Made by a program: the position numbers and the translations under genes
Notes under the pieces: generated by a model
Told to the model about the DNA's origin: nothing
The model's input: only the letters and a program-made list of their open reading frames with translations
Databases searched by the model: none
Origin: Siphonodentalium dalli
Taxonomy: Eukaryota; Mollusca; Scaphopoda; Gadilida; Siphonodentaliidae
DNA: 64,000 nt
Assembly: GCA_032622095.1 (NCBI GenBank)
Contig: CP136067.1
Span: 130,279,990 to 130,343,989 of the forward strand
Direction: 5' to 3'
Shown: one piece after another, positions 12,401 to 22,590 of the stretch
Layout: every line of letters starts with the position of its first letter
How positions within the stretch are numbered: the first letter of the stretch is position 1

Positions 12401-15400
12401 AAGTTTTGCCCACGAAAATACAGGATTCTTTCTTCACTTTTGTTACTTGTTCGTATGTCGTCTGCACCTGATGTCCTGACCACTGCTCCTGATCAATACT
12501 ATTGCCTATTCCAATATATAATGTGACATATGATTGGAGAAACTATTTAGGAATGAATGGTTAATATACTCACGGGCCATGGGAGTGCTGTTTTGAACTT
12601 CAAGTTATCACATCAGCAACATCAACTATTTTAATTATTACTGCAAATGTTCGAGCAATGGGCAAATATCTCAACAGATGTTCACTAGATGCCGATAAGT
12701 TGAATAGTGCAAATATTTGTTTATTACACGATCCTACCATTATTCCATTCAATAAACCCATTCTATAAATTGTGATATTAAACGTTCGTTTAATAACAGG
12801 AAATAGTGCCATGTGACCTTTGACTTCCGGTTTACCGTCTTTTAACATTCCGTACGCTGCGTCTCAAAAATACTATGACTTCCAATATTTTTCCAACAAA
12901 CTATCATGACTGAAGAATTTGAAAAGTTATGTTATTAAATATACGCCATTAAAAGCGCCAAATAGTCTTTATTATCTGGGACTATTTCTTTACGCGGGCA
13001 AACAACGAATAGTTACGTGAAACGTCATCGCATGTCTTATAGAAGCCGATGTTAGTTTCTCGTTCCATTTGTTGATTTAAGTATGTTTTGCCGATGTTTT
13101 GGATCATGTAATAAATAGAATCTACAACTCGTCCCCAGTTTATAGCGGAAATTACAAAACTCGTCCAGTAAATTAGGTCTGGACCTCGCCAAAGGCTCGG
13201 TCCAGACCTAATTTACTGGACTCGTTTTGTAAATTCCGCTATAAACTGGGGACTCGTTGTAGATCCTCTATTTATGGTTTTGTTTGAGGATACATTTGGA
13301 GAAAATATACAACACTTCAATTATCTCAAAAATAATCATTATTTATGTTTACGAACATAATACAACTAAAGATTCACGGTTCGTTTTGACATCACTGAAA
13401 GTTAATAAGCTAATGTTTATCTTATCAGGTATAGGAACCTACCAAATATATTCATAAGCATCGTGAAAATCCACAAAATCATCATTTATTGCTACGTTCA
13501 AAACGAGAACAAAAGTTATAAGTGAGAAGAATCTGTATTACCGTGTGTGGTCCTGTCTGTGTGACACAAGCAGAGCAAATTCTGCTGTGCTACTATGCTA
13601 CATTTTATGGGATTCTGTTCAAAGGTTTGTCCGGTTTCGAAAGTGTGCACATATTCATATATATCTTTGGTGATCTTAATTTAGGTCCGATAGATATAAA
13701 CCGTGTATTAAGGTATATACTCATGGTAGTGTTGTCGCACAAGGGGACCTGTTGGCCGAGGGGCAAGCGTTTTTAAATTATACGACTGACACCACAGTTC
13801 CGTTAATATTCAAATATTAAAGTCGAGAAATTTTAAACGCAAAAAAGGGCGTTTAAAAAAAGTGAAAACAAAACGAAGAATGGCGGGGGCCACAATTTCT
13901 GCATTTGTCAACCGAATCACTTTTTGTTTGAATGCTTTATTGCGTAAGCCACCATTTAAGGTAGAACAATGCAGAACATATATACATAATATTTACAATT
14001 AGTGTGGATGGCCGGTCAACAGTTTACACAATGTGTAACGTACATATATATATATTTGCTGCAATGCATACAACGCAATACATGCCATAATTTAAAATGA
14101 GTCCCTTTCTAAACAAACGAAAATACTTCATGTGTATAAGTCATCTCTGCGTAACATATTATGTGTTAGTATGTATACTTATTTGTCTCTATAATACTGA
14201 GCAAATTAGTTACTGTATACTGTTTATTTATATTTATTCATGTCCTTGAAAGCTATCTTAAGATAAATTGCTACCTGCTTTCAGCGCGAAATATTCTCTA
14301 TTGATAATAATCCATGTAGTTTCTCTCTGGTGGGGTTCTCCCAGTAGTATTTCGGAATATAACGTTCACGTATATCGTTGTATTTATCATAAATAAGGAG
14401 AAAGTGGTATTCGTCCCCCACTTCCGAATTGCACGCAGGACAATTTTTTTTGTCATTTTCCTCCACATGCACACATAACGAGTCTCAGTACATCTTATAA
14501 CGAACCAAAGTATATCTGATTTTGTGACGTCACCAATTATTATCTAATACGACGCTGCTGTTTTGAATTTCGCGAGCGCTTATGTCGCTCAGTATATCAG
14601 TGAGCTTAAAGCATTACTGTCGTAATCGGAAAATCGTGTTACTGCCTCTTTCGATTAATGGTATTGCAATGAGAATTGTGAATATTGAATTACAATGTAA
14701 GTTCATTCGTAGCGTTAGTTTACCTTTTATTGAGAAAATAAGACACAATAAATAACGACACTATTGTAACTACAGTCTACACACATCTGGGCGAGTGAAA
14801 AGTGATCGACATTCCTGATGTGAAATATAATAATGTAATCACGAATTTACCGTTCTACTGGGCATTTAATGTACAGCACTTGGTACGGTGCAGTACTGTA
14901 CGAAACGAAATAACATATATTTAATAAGGAATTAATTCATATCATAAGACTATATAGTACATACATGCAATTGATAATCCATAAATATACTATTTTCTGG
15001 AATCGAAAGAGCAAACACATAATTATGAACAAAGCAGAATATAAATTCGTGCAGTTCGGGCGAACTCCGTCAATGGGGAAAGTTACACGATGACGTTGTT
15101 CGTCGATTTTCGTTGAAATCTACACGGTGACACCTTTGAATGAAATGAACAGCTATGAAATGGACTCGCTTCTCGGTATAGTATCTCCGCCGCAGTGCTC
15201 ACCCAGCGTCAAGAAAAGAAATAAATTGGTTTAATTCATTATAGATGTTCCCGTTCCCCTCTCGACAAGGTGTAACTATTTTCACTTTGATGTTGGTACT
15301 AGCAGTTTATAACCATGAATAGTCAAGCTGTCGATCAAGAGTACCCGGAAGTACGATCTGCCTAATTTATACTCGAAATTACAATTGGGGTCCATTCATT

Positions 15401-18400
15401 CGACGAACCCAGGAAATATAGCCTTATGTGAATCTTATTATGAGTGAATACCAGGGAATCTATAAGCTGATTTTGATAAAAAGAAAAAAAAGTGGTTTTG
15501 CTTTGGTTCGTTAATTATGCTAGCGCGAACGCTCATATTATATACTTCACAACCATTTTGGGGAAAATCGGCAACAACAAAACAAAAATGACAAATATTA
15601 CCCCTCCCTAACCCGGACAAATTTGAGCGGACCTTTGTCAAAATTTCTTCGTTTCGTCTTCAGAATCTGCCTATGTTTGCGACGCTCACATATACCAAAC
15701 CCAGCTGTTGCGCTTCGTCTAGGAGAAGATCTTATCACAAACACTTTCTAAACATGACATTTTGGATGTGTTATAACTTGGACATTTTCAACCGATTTAC
15801 AAAATTCTTCCAGGAGTATCATCAGTACGTCGTATAGTACATGTTAGTAAAATGGTTGGAATCGGTGACAAGAACAAAATTGACAAATTTTGCACCCCTC
15901 CCCATGTCAACAAATTGTGTTCGGACCTTGGTGAAAATTTGCTCGATTCGTGCCCTGTCGATAGTTAACACGGTTACGTGAACCGAATTCAGCTGCTATG
16001 CTTGTAATAGGAGAAGATGTGACCACAAACTTAAAAAAAAATTGTAAGGGACATAACTCTGGAAAGCAAGTTAGGACATAACCCTAAATGTTCATTCAGT
16101 TGTAACTTGGCAAGTTGCATATACTACCAAATTCCAATGCTTTATCTTTTAAACTCTCTGGGATATAAGGGTTACAAAATATATTAAGAAGAATAAACAA
16201 TAAAACATAAAAATAAAAATTTAATACCAATATACTTCCATATTAAAATATGGAAGTATAATAATGTCAATGTACTATCACAAGTGTCAACTCAATAACA
16301 ATAAAGCTTAATATGTGCGAGGGAATCATTTATGACTTGAAATTGTTTTTTTTTATATTAAAACTTTAATATTTCAAGGAAATCAATAGCTCCAACAAAG
16401 TGCACGAATTTAAATAGCACAGAACACAAACATACAACATGAAGTATGCTCTTTGATTAAAAAAACGCGACGATTGTTTCATCAGCAACATTTCAAAGCA
16501 AATAATAATGTAAATGACAGGTGCTAGCCGAAATATCATTCCTATCAACTATAAAGTTTCAAGTCAAAACAAACTGAGAATGTGGCAAGATCGCACTGAG
16601 GTGGAAAAACAGGAAACTGACTACATTCAGAAAAATAATATGACTTATTCTCTCGACAGGATCTGTTCTATGTAGTGCAGTTATTTTGTCTCCAGGTTAT
16701 CATATGGCAGTGCATGTATATGTCATAATCATTGCACTCATACACGCAGTGTATAGGCATCATCACATGACTTGATGGATATAATGGAAAGAGAGAACAA
16801 GTGCTGTTACATATTATACACATTGCCAAAAATATAATTTTAGTTCACTACCGAATGATGCCACTGGATTGCATCCATAACACACTAGACATCGTAACCA
16901 AACATCGAATACAAGTGTTTCATTAATTTTGCCTGCATAATACAAATACTAATAATAGCTAATTATATTAGCACTCGCACCAATCGTACTAAACATCCAT
17001 TATGTAGTGGCATTCCTTAAATACAAATTTTCCTCGACCTGTAGCCAACCTCGTTCTAGCCCGATCATCTCTGGAAGGCAATCCATATTACGTACCTCAA
17101 AACTTATCACCATGTAAATACGTTTGTATCGTCATCTTGATTTCATGTTTGTTGCTATATTGTAGTCGGAGAGGGGCTTCATAAGTTGTAAAAACTTGTG
17201 ACCCGATCCATTTTGTATACTATGCAAATAAAATATGTTTCAAGTCAATGGGTATTGATAAAATTCAAAGGGAGATAAATCATGAGTCAAAAATACGCGA
17301 CATGTTTTTTGGGAAGAACTAACAATTATAAAAATTGTATTAAATTTAAGTGGACTTTAATCCCCATGAACATCCAATAAACGGAAAGCTTATATTGTTA
17401 TCGAGTACCTGGGTTATTAGCTCAGGCTAATTCAATTCGCTAGGGATATCGTTTTGTCTTGTAAAACAGGAAGTTTTTGAAGATGTGTGTCAAATATCTC
17501 CAATTGTATATTCGAAGACAAATACGCAAATGCATGATATCGTTAATTACTCTCGAGTGTCATGAATCCACTAAGATGAGAATGCAGCGATATTTATGGA
17601 AGATCTGCTTTCTGAATTGTTCTCACAATTCTGAAGCAATCTAGCTCTGATTCACCTTAACCCTTTACCCAACAAAATGGCTAAAACCGGCCAAATAAAG
17701 CTTCAACAGCCTAAAATATCTTCGGTCTGTCTCAATAGAACCATACAAATATGGATATCATTGGAACCGGCTCCCTGACCACATTGTGATAGTTACAGTT
17801 AGCCCTGTGCCAATGCATTCTCTTATATATGCGAGTCGACCATAGGTCGCCTCGCATATATAAGAGAATGCATTGGCCTAAAAAAAAAAAAAAATTTTTA
17901 ACACTTTTTTCTTACATTCTTTAACAATTTTATAATTTTTAATGTGTTAAGCCAATGCATTCTCTTATATATGCGAGGCGATCTATGGTCGACTCGCATA
18001 TATAAGAGAATGCATTGGCACAGGGCCCTTCTGTTGGGTAAAGGGTTAATACTCATTTAAAGGTACGGGCGGTGTTGGCGGTGGGTATGCTGTTAAACTA
18101 TTCACGTCCGTCAAAAACCGCCTTAAACAGAAAAAATAGTAAAATATAACAGACTTTGTTCTTACACCAATCAGAAACAGTAGGTTATTGTCAAATGTTT
18201 TTCCTTTTTTATGTAAACAAAAGCAAAAAACGTTTCCTGGCTTTTGTTTAGATCCGGATATGGTAAACACAAAGAGCGTTATTTGTTACTGTTTTCCTGA
18301 TATGGAAATAATAAAGAGCGTTTATATATTTATGTGTGATTAACCAATGCAGATGTGTTACGTAAACAGAAGCAAGACTTCTGTAACACGAACAGGCTCT

Positions 18401-18809
18401 TGTTTACGTACACCATCGCACGCCTTGACGACATTATACTGTTTACGCGCTGATTATGTTTGACATTTGAACAAAACTATATATATTTTAATATTCCTTC
18501 TGTTGATGGCGATTTGAACAAATATGAATATTTCTGCAACGAACGCCGCCCTTGCCTTTAATACTCATTTAACTCTCCTATGTATCTTGTTTTATTTCAG
18601 AGGGACGAAAAGTCGCCAGGTCATACAACTGCAAATTTGTGGAAACATCGACACTCTTCTATTACAACGTGGATGAGTTGTTGGTCGGTATTCACAGACA
18701 AAATTCACTACACAACAACAAACGATCTCGTCCATTGAGGCTGATGAAGGGACTTTTACCAAGCATTTTCAAGAGCAAGGCATCCTGTGGAAATTTGATG
18801 AAATTATAA
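6109..18809 (+). CDS. RGK-family small GTPase (Rad/Gem/Rem/Kir-like), four exons
   Basis: Joining 6109-6433, 9066-9154, 12130-12313 and 18601-18809 gives 807 nt: 268 codons plus a TAA stop at 18807-18809. Every intron is GT-AG with phases 1, 0 and 1, and the frame stays open. RGK proteins are Ras-related and bind voltage-gated calcium-channel beta subunits, calmodulin and 14-3-3. They also influence the cytoskeleton and attach to the membrane by a basic C-terminus instead of a CaaX lipid. Seen here: a Ser/Thr-rich N-terminal extension of about 85 residues, the P-loop GSYAVGKT, VVVYSRGDRKTF matching the RGK core after G3, NKCDLV (G4), ETST (G5), a basic tail, and a terminal KSKASCGNLMKL that resembles the conserved RGK C-terminal motif (SKSCHxLxVL-like). 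The family's DxWE (G3) is not visible. About 270 residues is normal for the family. Which RGK member it is cannot be told. Confidence 0.9.
6902..7364 (-). mobile_element. piggyBac-like MITE, copy B (in intron 1)
   Basis: TTAA (6902-6905) and TTAA (7361-7364) flank CCCTTTACCCAAC-type inverted ends. The internal order is reversed relative to copy A, with the CCGGTTTGTTGGG end on the right. The first internal palindrome is shorter than in A and C, and the AT-rich core is longer. A second end-like motif, GGTAAAGGGTTAA, lies 90 bp further on at 7455-7467 and may be a relic of another copy. Confidence 0.9.
7715..8235 (-). mobile_element. GGCGG-ended non-autonomous DNA transposon, copy 1 (in intron 1)
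   Basis: The left end is ACGGGCGGCGTTGGCGGTG and the right end CGAACGCCGCCCGTGCCT, which form imperfect terminal inverted repeats. The body contains ATGTAAACAAAAGC and CTTTTGTTTA blocks in opposite orientations. A close copy is at 18062-18560; more diverged relatives with the end motif CAGCGCCAAC / CAACGCCAAC occur near 35.4-35.7 kb and 49.8-50.4 kb. There is no transposase and the superfamily is not assigned. Confidence 0.75.
8236..9065. other. Intron 1 remainder, no further element recognised
   Basis: Unique-looking AT-rich intron sequence ending in a normal acceptor, TCTATATTGCAG, at 9065. Confidence 0.6.
9066..9154 (+). CDS. RGK GTPase exon 2 (switch region)
   Basis: Acceptor TTGCAG precedes 9066 and donor GTATGA follows 9154. 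Entering in phase 1 gives E-D-G-D-D-N-S-T-R-V-Y-V then ALNGKQVCQFFNEEQTYQ, where RGK proteins have the acidic switch I and the beta-2/beta-3 strands. The DxWE motif that replaces the Ras DxxG in RGK proteins would be expected near QFFNEEQ and is absent. Either the protein has diverged here or a small additional exon is missing from this model. Confidence 0.78.
9296..10679 (+). mobile_element. Three head-to-tail Helitrons (in intron 2)
   Basis: The array starts A|TCTCATATATATTTTG at 9295/9296 and ends CTAG|T at 10679/10680. A terminal hairpin CCCGGACGAAGTCGGG ends about 8 bases before CTAG. Internal junctions at 9662/9663 and 10049/10050 each read CTAG|TC with a GCCCGGACAACGTCGGGC hairpin just before. 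The units are 367, 387 and 630 bp. All start with TCT(C/A)(A/T)..ATATATTTTG followed by a TCTGT-rich stretch. No Rep/helicase is encoded. They belong to the same family as the pair at 4372-5793. Confidence 0.83.
10680..11431. other. Intron 2 stretch, no element recognised
   Basis: AT-rich, with no long frame and no terminal repeats noticed. Confidence 0.55.
11432..11717. mobile_element. MITE-like element with ~50-bp inverted ends (intron 2)
   Basis: TTCATATGTTTTAGAATGG at 11432-11450 returns inverted as CCATTCTAAAACATATGAA at 11699-11717. The similarity continues inward through an ACGAATAATACTTG / AGTATTACTCGTAACTG block, for about 50 bp of imperfect arms in a 286-bp element. There is no coding capacity and no clear target duplication. 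Confidence 0.7.
11795..11975. repeat. Degenerate ~65-bp repeat in intron 2
   Basis: Three loosely similar blocks contain ACGGT(G/T)TTG..CCGT, AATAC..ACGGTCTG and related strings. They are strongly diverged, so the boundaries are approximate. Confidence 0.4.
12130..12313 (+). CDS. RGK GTPase exon 3 (G4 region)
   Basis: The acceptor after CCCTTTTACAG is followed by 184 nt in phase 0; the donor is GTGAGT after 12313, leaving phase 1. The exon encodes HDFEICVVVYSRGDRKTF, an arginine-rich helix (HLRRVSKVSK) and PIILVENKCDLVR. NKCD is the guanine-specificity (G4) motif; the residue before it is Glu-Asn, where most family members have Gly-Asn. HLRR and the spacing to NKxD fit RGK proteins better than classical Ras. 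This is the most conserved exon of the gene. Confidence 0.92.
12314..13111. other. Intron 3, first part, no element recognised
   Basis: AT-rich sequence; open frames here show no family resemblance. Confidence 0.55.
13112..13273. repeat. 160-bp near-perfect palindrome with CTCGCCAAAGGCTCG centre
   Basis: Arms of about 75 bp, each containing ACTCGT motifs, fold back around the 15-base CTCGCCAAAGGCTCG at 13185-13199. The only clear asymmetries are a few single-base differences. An otherwise different palindrome at 21615-21755 has exactly the same central 15-mer. It lies inside intron 3, so a transcript would form a long hairpin. Confidence 0.93.
13274..14280. other. Intron 3, second part, no element recognised
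   Basis: AT-rich, with a short TA run near 14046. No gene or clear repeat was seen. Confidence 0.5.
14281..14472 (-). pseudogene. LINE reverse-transcriptase C-terminal fragment
   Basis: The minus-strand frame encodes NCPACNSEVGDEYHFLLIYD followed by YNDIRERYIPKYYW. The Cys-x2-Cys...Asp-Glu-x-HFLL...R layout is the zinc-knuckle-like tail common after the RT domain in non-LTR retrotransposons. Only about 60 residues survive; the frame closes with TGA after ENISR, while the +1 frame continues for about ten codons, suggesting a small frameshift. It lies antisense in intron 3 of the RGK gene. No RT core or endonuclease remains nearby. Confidence 0.7.
14473..15564. other. Intron 3, third part, no element recognised
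   Basis: AT-rich; no transposon ends or coding families seen. Confidence 0.5.
15565..16035. repeat. Two tandem units of ~302 bp
   Basis: ACCCCTCCC..AAATTTGAGCGGACC-type blocks at about 15565 recur at about 15868 in the same order (TGACAAAT, CCCCTCCC, GGACCTT, AAAATTT, CAGCTG.TG, AGGAGAAGAT). The units are clearly diverged. Confidence 0.7.
16231..16260. repeat. 30-bp palindrome TATACTTCCATATT / AATATGGAAGTATA
   Basis: Perfect 14-bp arms separated by AA. TATACTTCCAT is also the end motif of the 2-kb insertion at 22054-24068, so this may be two transposon ends joined directly after loss of the interior. Confidence 0.8.
16262..17656. other. Intron 3, fourth part, no element recognised
   Basis: AT-rich, only short frames, no recognised repeats. 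Confidence 0.5.
17657..18049 (+). mobile_element. piggyBac-like MITE, copy C (intron 3)
   Basis: TTAA at 17657-17660 and 18046-18049 flank CCCTTTACCCAAC / GTTGGGTAAAGGG ends, with two internal palindromes as in copy A and in the same orientation as A. An A-run follows the first palindrome. Its right TTAA is included in the direct repeat flanking the next transposon. Confidence 0.92.
18062..18560 (-). mobile_element. GGCGG-ended non-autonomous DNA transposon, copy 2 (intron 3)
   Basis: Ends GGTACGGGCGGTGTTGGCGG and CGAACGCCGCCCTTGCC are imperfect inverted repeats, and the body matches 7715-8235 closely. TAATACTCATTTA occurs on both sides (about 18048-18060 and 18560-18572), a likely target duplication or staggered copy of up to 13 bp. 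It ends only 40 bp before the exon 4 acceptor. Confidence 0.8.
18601..18809 (+). CDS. RGK GTPase exon 4 (G5 and C-terminal tail)
   Basis: The acceptor TTTATTTCAG ends at 18600. Entered in phase 1, the exon reads E-G-R-K-V-A-R then NCKFVETSTLFYYNVDELLV, where ETST matches the G5 loop. A basic stretch (NNKRSRPLRLMKGL) and FKSKASCGNLMKL complete the protein before TAA at 18807. There is no CaaX box. The Ser-Lys-x-Ser-Cys-x-Asn-Leu pattern at the very end is a hallmark of RGK proteins. No canonical AATAAA was seen in the next 110 bp. Confidence 0.9.
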
Positions 18810-19450
18810 TTGTTCAGAAAACCGCAACAGTCACCATATCGTATCATGTTAGTTATGCATATGTTTATACATTAATACATTACTTTATTGAAGTTCAACG
18901 AATAATTATTTGGAGAGAAGGGTGTTAATGGAAAATATTATTTCGACAGGGGGTTCAATCGATGGGGGCTGGGTGATTGGCGATCGTTGTTCACGCGCGA
19001 CAAGCGTTGATTGATTCAGCACGGGTTTCTCGATTGCTCTAAAGTGTGCTTGAACGCGGACAAGATTTTAGCCCCCATTCTACACCCCCGTGTAGGTGGT
19101 ATCGCCAAACCCGAGGGTATCGCCAAAATCCGAGAATTGCGGTTTTGATAAATGAACATATGTTACCTCAGATGAAGCTATATATCTCCCAGTTAAATGG
19201 TGATATCCGCGATTCAAAACATAATTTCGCAACGCAGAATGTTTCCTCAATGGGATTGCGACCATAGCGTGCGTGCTCTCACCCCGATCAATTCAATAGA
19301 AATTCCGACTCATTTCCGATTTTATCATAAATAGTCGACACTTTTTGACGTTAGGTAGTTCGTTTGAAACTTAATTATCAGTCATAGATGGCGGATAATG
19401 CGTGTACCAATAGAAAAATATATGTTTAATTAACCATAAAATTGTCTAGC
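18810..19450. other. Intergenic stretch between the RGK gene and the large inverted repeat
   Basis: 3' flank of the RGK gene. No recognisable feature, and no target-site duplication of the outer inverted-repeat ends. Confidence 0.5.
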
Positions 19451-20767
19451 CTGCAGAGCAGCACTATTGGGGGTATGGCTCATGACAATAGAATTGTTAT
19501 TCTATTGTTATTATACTTCAGCACCGAGATCAAAGGAGATCAAAGGAAGTACCACGCCCCCCGCACCGTATGACGTAACGATGCGTGGGTGTTTGAGTAT
19601 GTATACAAAGAACATCAAAGTACCCCGCCCCGCACCGTATGACGTAACGATTCGTGAGTGTTTGAGTATGTATACACGCGTGGGTGTGGGTCTTTGAGAA
19701 TGGCAGATGCGTGGGTGGGTCCTTCAGTATGGCTGAATACTTCACGAGTGTGGGTGTGGCTCTTTCAGTATGGCTGTATACTTCACGAGCGTGGGTGTGG
19801 CTCATTTACAATGACTGTATACTTCCGTCATAAAAGTAAGCCGTGTATACTGTTCGTTAGGTGTGAAGTATAGCTTAGAGCGAAGGTGTAATGAGTCATT
19901 ACAATCTGACGCAATCCCCTACTTCCAGCGCAACGCCTGAGTCATTAGAATCTGATGCAACCCCATACTTCCGGCGCAACGCCTGAGTCATTGGAATCTG
20001 ATGCAATATTTCCGGCTGAACCCTACGGGCTGACTCCACGCTCATTGGCTCTGCAGTTCTGGAACCTTCTCAGATATCTCGAATTTTCTGGACCCTATTA
20101 AAAATCCCTTCATAATTTCAAAGGCATAGTATATGATCCCTTTAAGTTTCATACCTGTGTCGCATGTGGTCCCTTTAATTTGATACCTGTAATCGAATTC
20201 TCAGGAATCAATCAAACTGCACCAGGGGTAAGACATGTCAATATCCAATAAAATAAATCACAGCGATATGTTTCCGTACACAGCACAACAGACAGACAGA
20301 TTCTCGAAGCTTCGTAATTAAACACACGTTTAAGTCATTAACTGCCACGATACAGATCAACATGTCTGTTATTGAAAAATGCATGTTCCTAATGGCTTCT
20401 GTGCAAGGGGTTTGTGAATAGAGTGGGGAATGAGTGTATGAGACCATCACTTCATAGATTTTCCTAGCTATCCAACTTAAAGCATTTATGAAGTATGTAG
20501 GGACGCCAAGCATTATACATTTTCACAAACAGATGCACACTAATTGGTTCAGACTGGTACACTATTCTCTTGAATTCCACATCTGTTAATACTATTAATT
20601 AAAATATATCTCTTCTGGTGCTCTATATGCTTTCTTTAATTGTTCTGCCTTACAAATCTTTACAAATGACTTCTTTATTCCCCCGTACAGCTAACTAGTG
20701 TATTATATCAGCATTATATGGTGAAATCACTGTTTGGGTGGGGGATGAGACTGAGAGACATTGTTAG

Positions 20768-20815
20768 AGAGCGAGAGAGAGAGAGAGAGGGGTAGAGAGA
20801 GGGAGACTGAGAGAT
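20768..20815. repeat. GA-rich microsatellite
   Basis: GAGAGAGAGAGAGAGAG-type sequence with interruptions; its counterpart in the right arm is the CT run near 47797-47842. Confidence 0.9.
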
Positions 20816-20852
20816 AGGTAGGTCGACTGCATATAGCAATATATACGACTCT

Positions 20853-21761
20853 TTATACCATAATTGGCTATGCTACTGTGTGTATAACACCTGTTTTGTA
20901 AATTTCATCTTTACACCCTACTGTGGGTATAACGATTCCTACTATTGGTATAAATTTCTACTGTTGTGTAAATGTTTCAACGCCACTTTATGTGTTAAAA
21001 GTTTATACCCATAGTAGAACGACCCGTCATTTGACCTCTGGTGACCTCGCTGTCGAAATTTAGCCCAATTTTTCGTCACGCCCGCTTCGCGAAGTAAATA
21101 CACAATTTTTCCGACTCAAAACACACTGAAATGCGATAAGTGGTCTAAACACAGAGCTATATACTATCCAATTCCATTTACTGGGTTTACTTGTCAAAAA
21201 ATGACACATTAAAGTTAGTTTAATGATGTTTTATGATAGGTGCATGCACCGACAAAGTACACGTTTTATACAGGTCGGCGATAGCTGTTGGAAATGTAAA
21301 CAAACAAACGCACGTGTTCGTCTGCCTTTCCGTGTGTGAAGCGAACGACGGCTCTACATTTTGACAACAACGTATGGATTGTTAATGGTATCTGCAATGT
21401 GGGAAATCTGAATGTGTGTTGACATCAGCTGACTGATGCCCAAGAAAGTGGCGAATCACCGAATTTCCTAGAAATATGTATTACTACGCGTGACCCACAT
21501 TCATGATAGCTTAACATATTTGGGTCACTCGGCGCACATACATGTTAACAGTCACCAACATAGTAGCAATACATTTACGAAGCGACCGAAGAATAATAAT
21601 TAGGGTATAAACAAAATACACCCATAGTAGCCGAGAATACAAAATTTTCACCACTCGTGGAATTGTGGTTTTAACCACTCGCCAAAGGCTCGTGGTTAAA
21701 ACCACAATACCACTCGTGGTGAAAATTTGTTATTCTCGGCTACTATGGGTGTATTCTATAT
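20853..21761. mobile_element. 0.9-kb insertion specific to the left arm
   Basis: The right arm reads straight through the equivalent site (GACTCTATACACGGCC), so these bases were gained on the left or lost on the right. The 5' part repeats a CTACTGTGGGTATAA-like motif several times, with an inverted copy ending at about 21018. The 3' part is the palindrome at 21615-21755. There is no coding capacity and no clear terminal inverted repeat. Confidence 0.75.
21615..21755. repeat. 141-bp palindrome with CTCGCCAAAGGCTCG centre
   Basis: AATACACCCATAGTAGCCGA and its complement bound arms of about 63-70 bp carrying ACTCGTGG motifs. The centre, CTCGCCAAAGGCTCG at 21678-21692, is identical to the centre of the 13112-13273 palindrome although the arms are unrelated. 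Confidence 0.93.
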
Positions 21762-22204
21762 ATACACGGCCTGGCAGCAAGGGGCTCCTCGACACGGCAT
21801 CTCATCTTGAATATTCTCCGCCGCCTAATGGTCCATTGTTATTTCAATGGCAAAATTGATTAAATCATCTCGAATATTCGTTAAACTGTTCGCTAACTAC
21901 CCCTTTAAAATTTGGTGTATGAGCAGTATGATGTATCCCTGTAAACAAATTCTCAGAAATTAGCGCCTTGGCCATATATATTTTAACATATCCAATAATA
22001 CATATGCAGATTACCTCTAGGAAACAAGAATTTTCTAGAATGTGAAAAAACAACTAGAGGTCAGATTCCATGGAATCAGATATACTTCCATGGTATCCCA
22101 TACCATCCCATGTGAGTGTTATGCGTATATGTGTGTTCCTCTTTATGCGAATGCATATTGGTGACTTATGATCCGATAGTGCACTTGCATTGTCGTTCCT
22201 AAAT

Positions 22205-22590
22205 TTAATATATATTTTGGGACTTCTGTCTGTCTGTTTGTCTGTTAGCTATGACCGGGAAAACTGCTGGACCGATTTTGACAAAATTTGATAAATATGT
22301 GTACTTTTATTCAGGGAGTGTTTTGGACGGGTCAAATCATGACCCCCGATCTGACCTTGGCCTTCAAAAAGGTCAATCCAATGTCAAATCGGGCAAAACA
22401 GACTGATTTCAACGAAATTTGATACCTAGGGGTTCTTTTGTCCGGGGAGTCTTTTGGGTGGGTCAAATCGAAAAAGTCACTTCAAGGTCAAATCGGGTAA
22501 AACGAACGGATATCGACAAAATTTGATACCTCGGGAAACTTTTGTCCGGTGAGTGTTTTGGACAGGTCAAATCGTGACAATAGTTTACTT
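22205..22590 (+). mobile_element. Truncated Helitron-family fragment
   Basis: TATATATTTTGGGACTTCTGTCTG, followed by GACCGATTTTGAC and repeated GTCAAATCGGG / TTTTGGACGGGTCAAATC blocks, matches the interior of the Helitrons at 4.4-5.8 and 9.3-10.7 kb. The 3' hairpin and CTAG end are missing. Confidence 0.7.
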
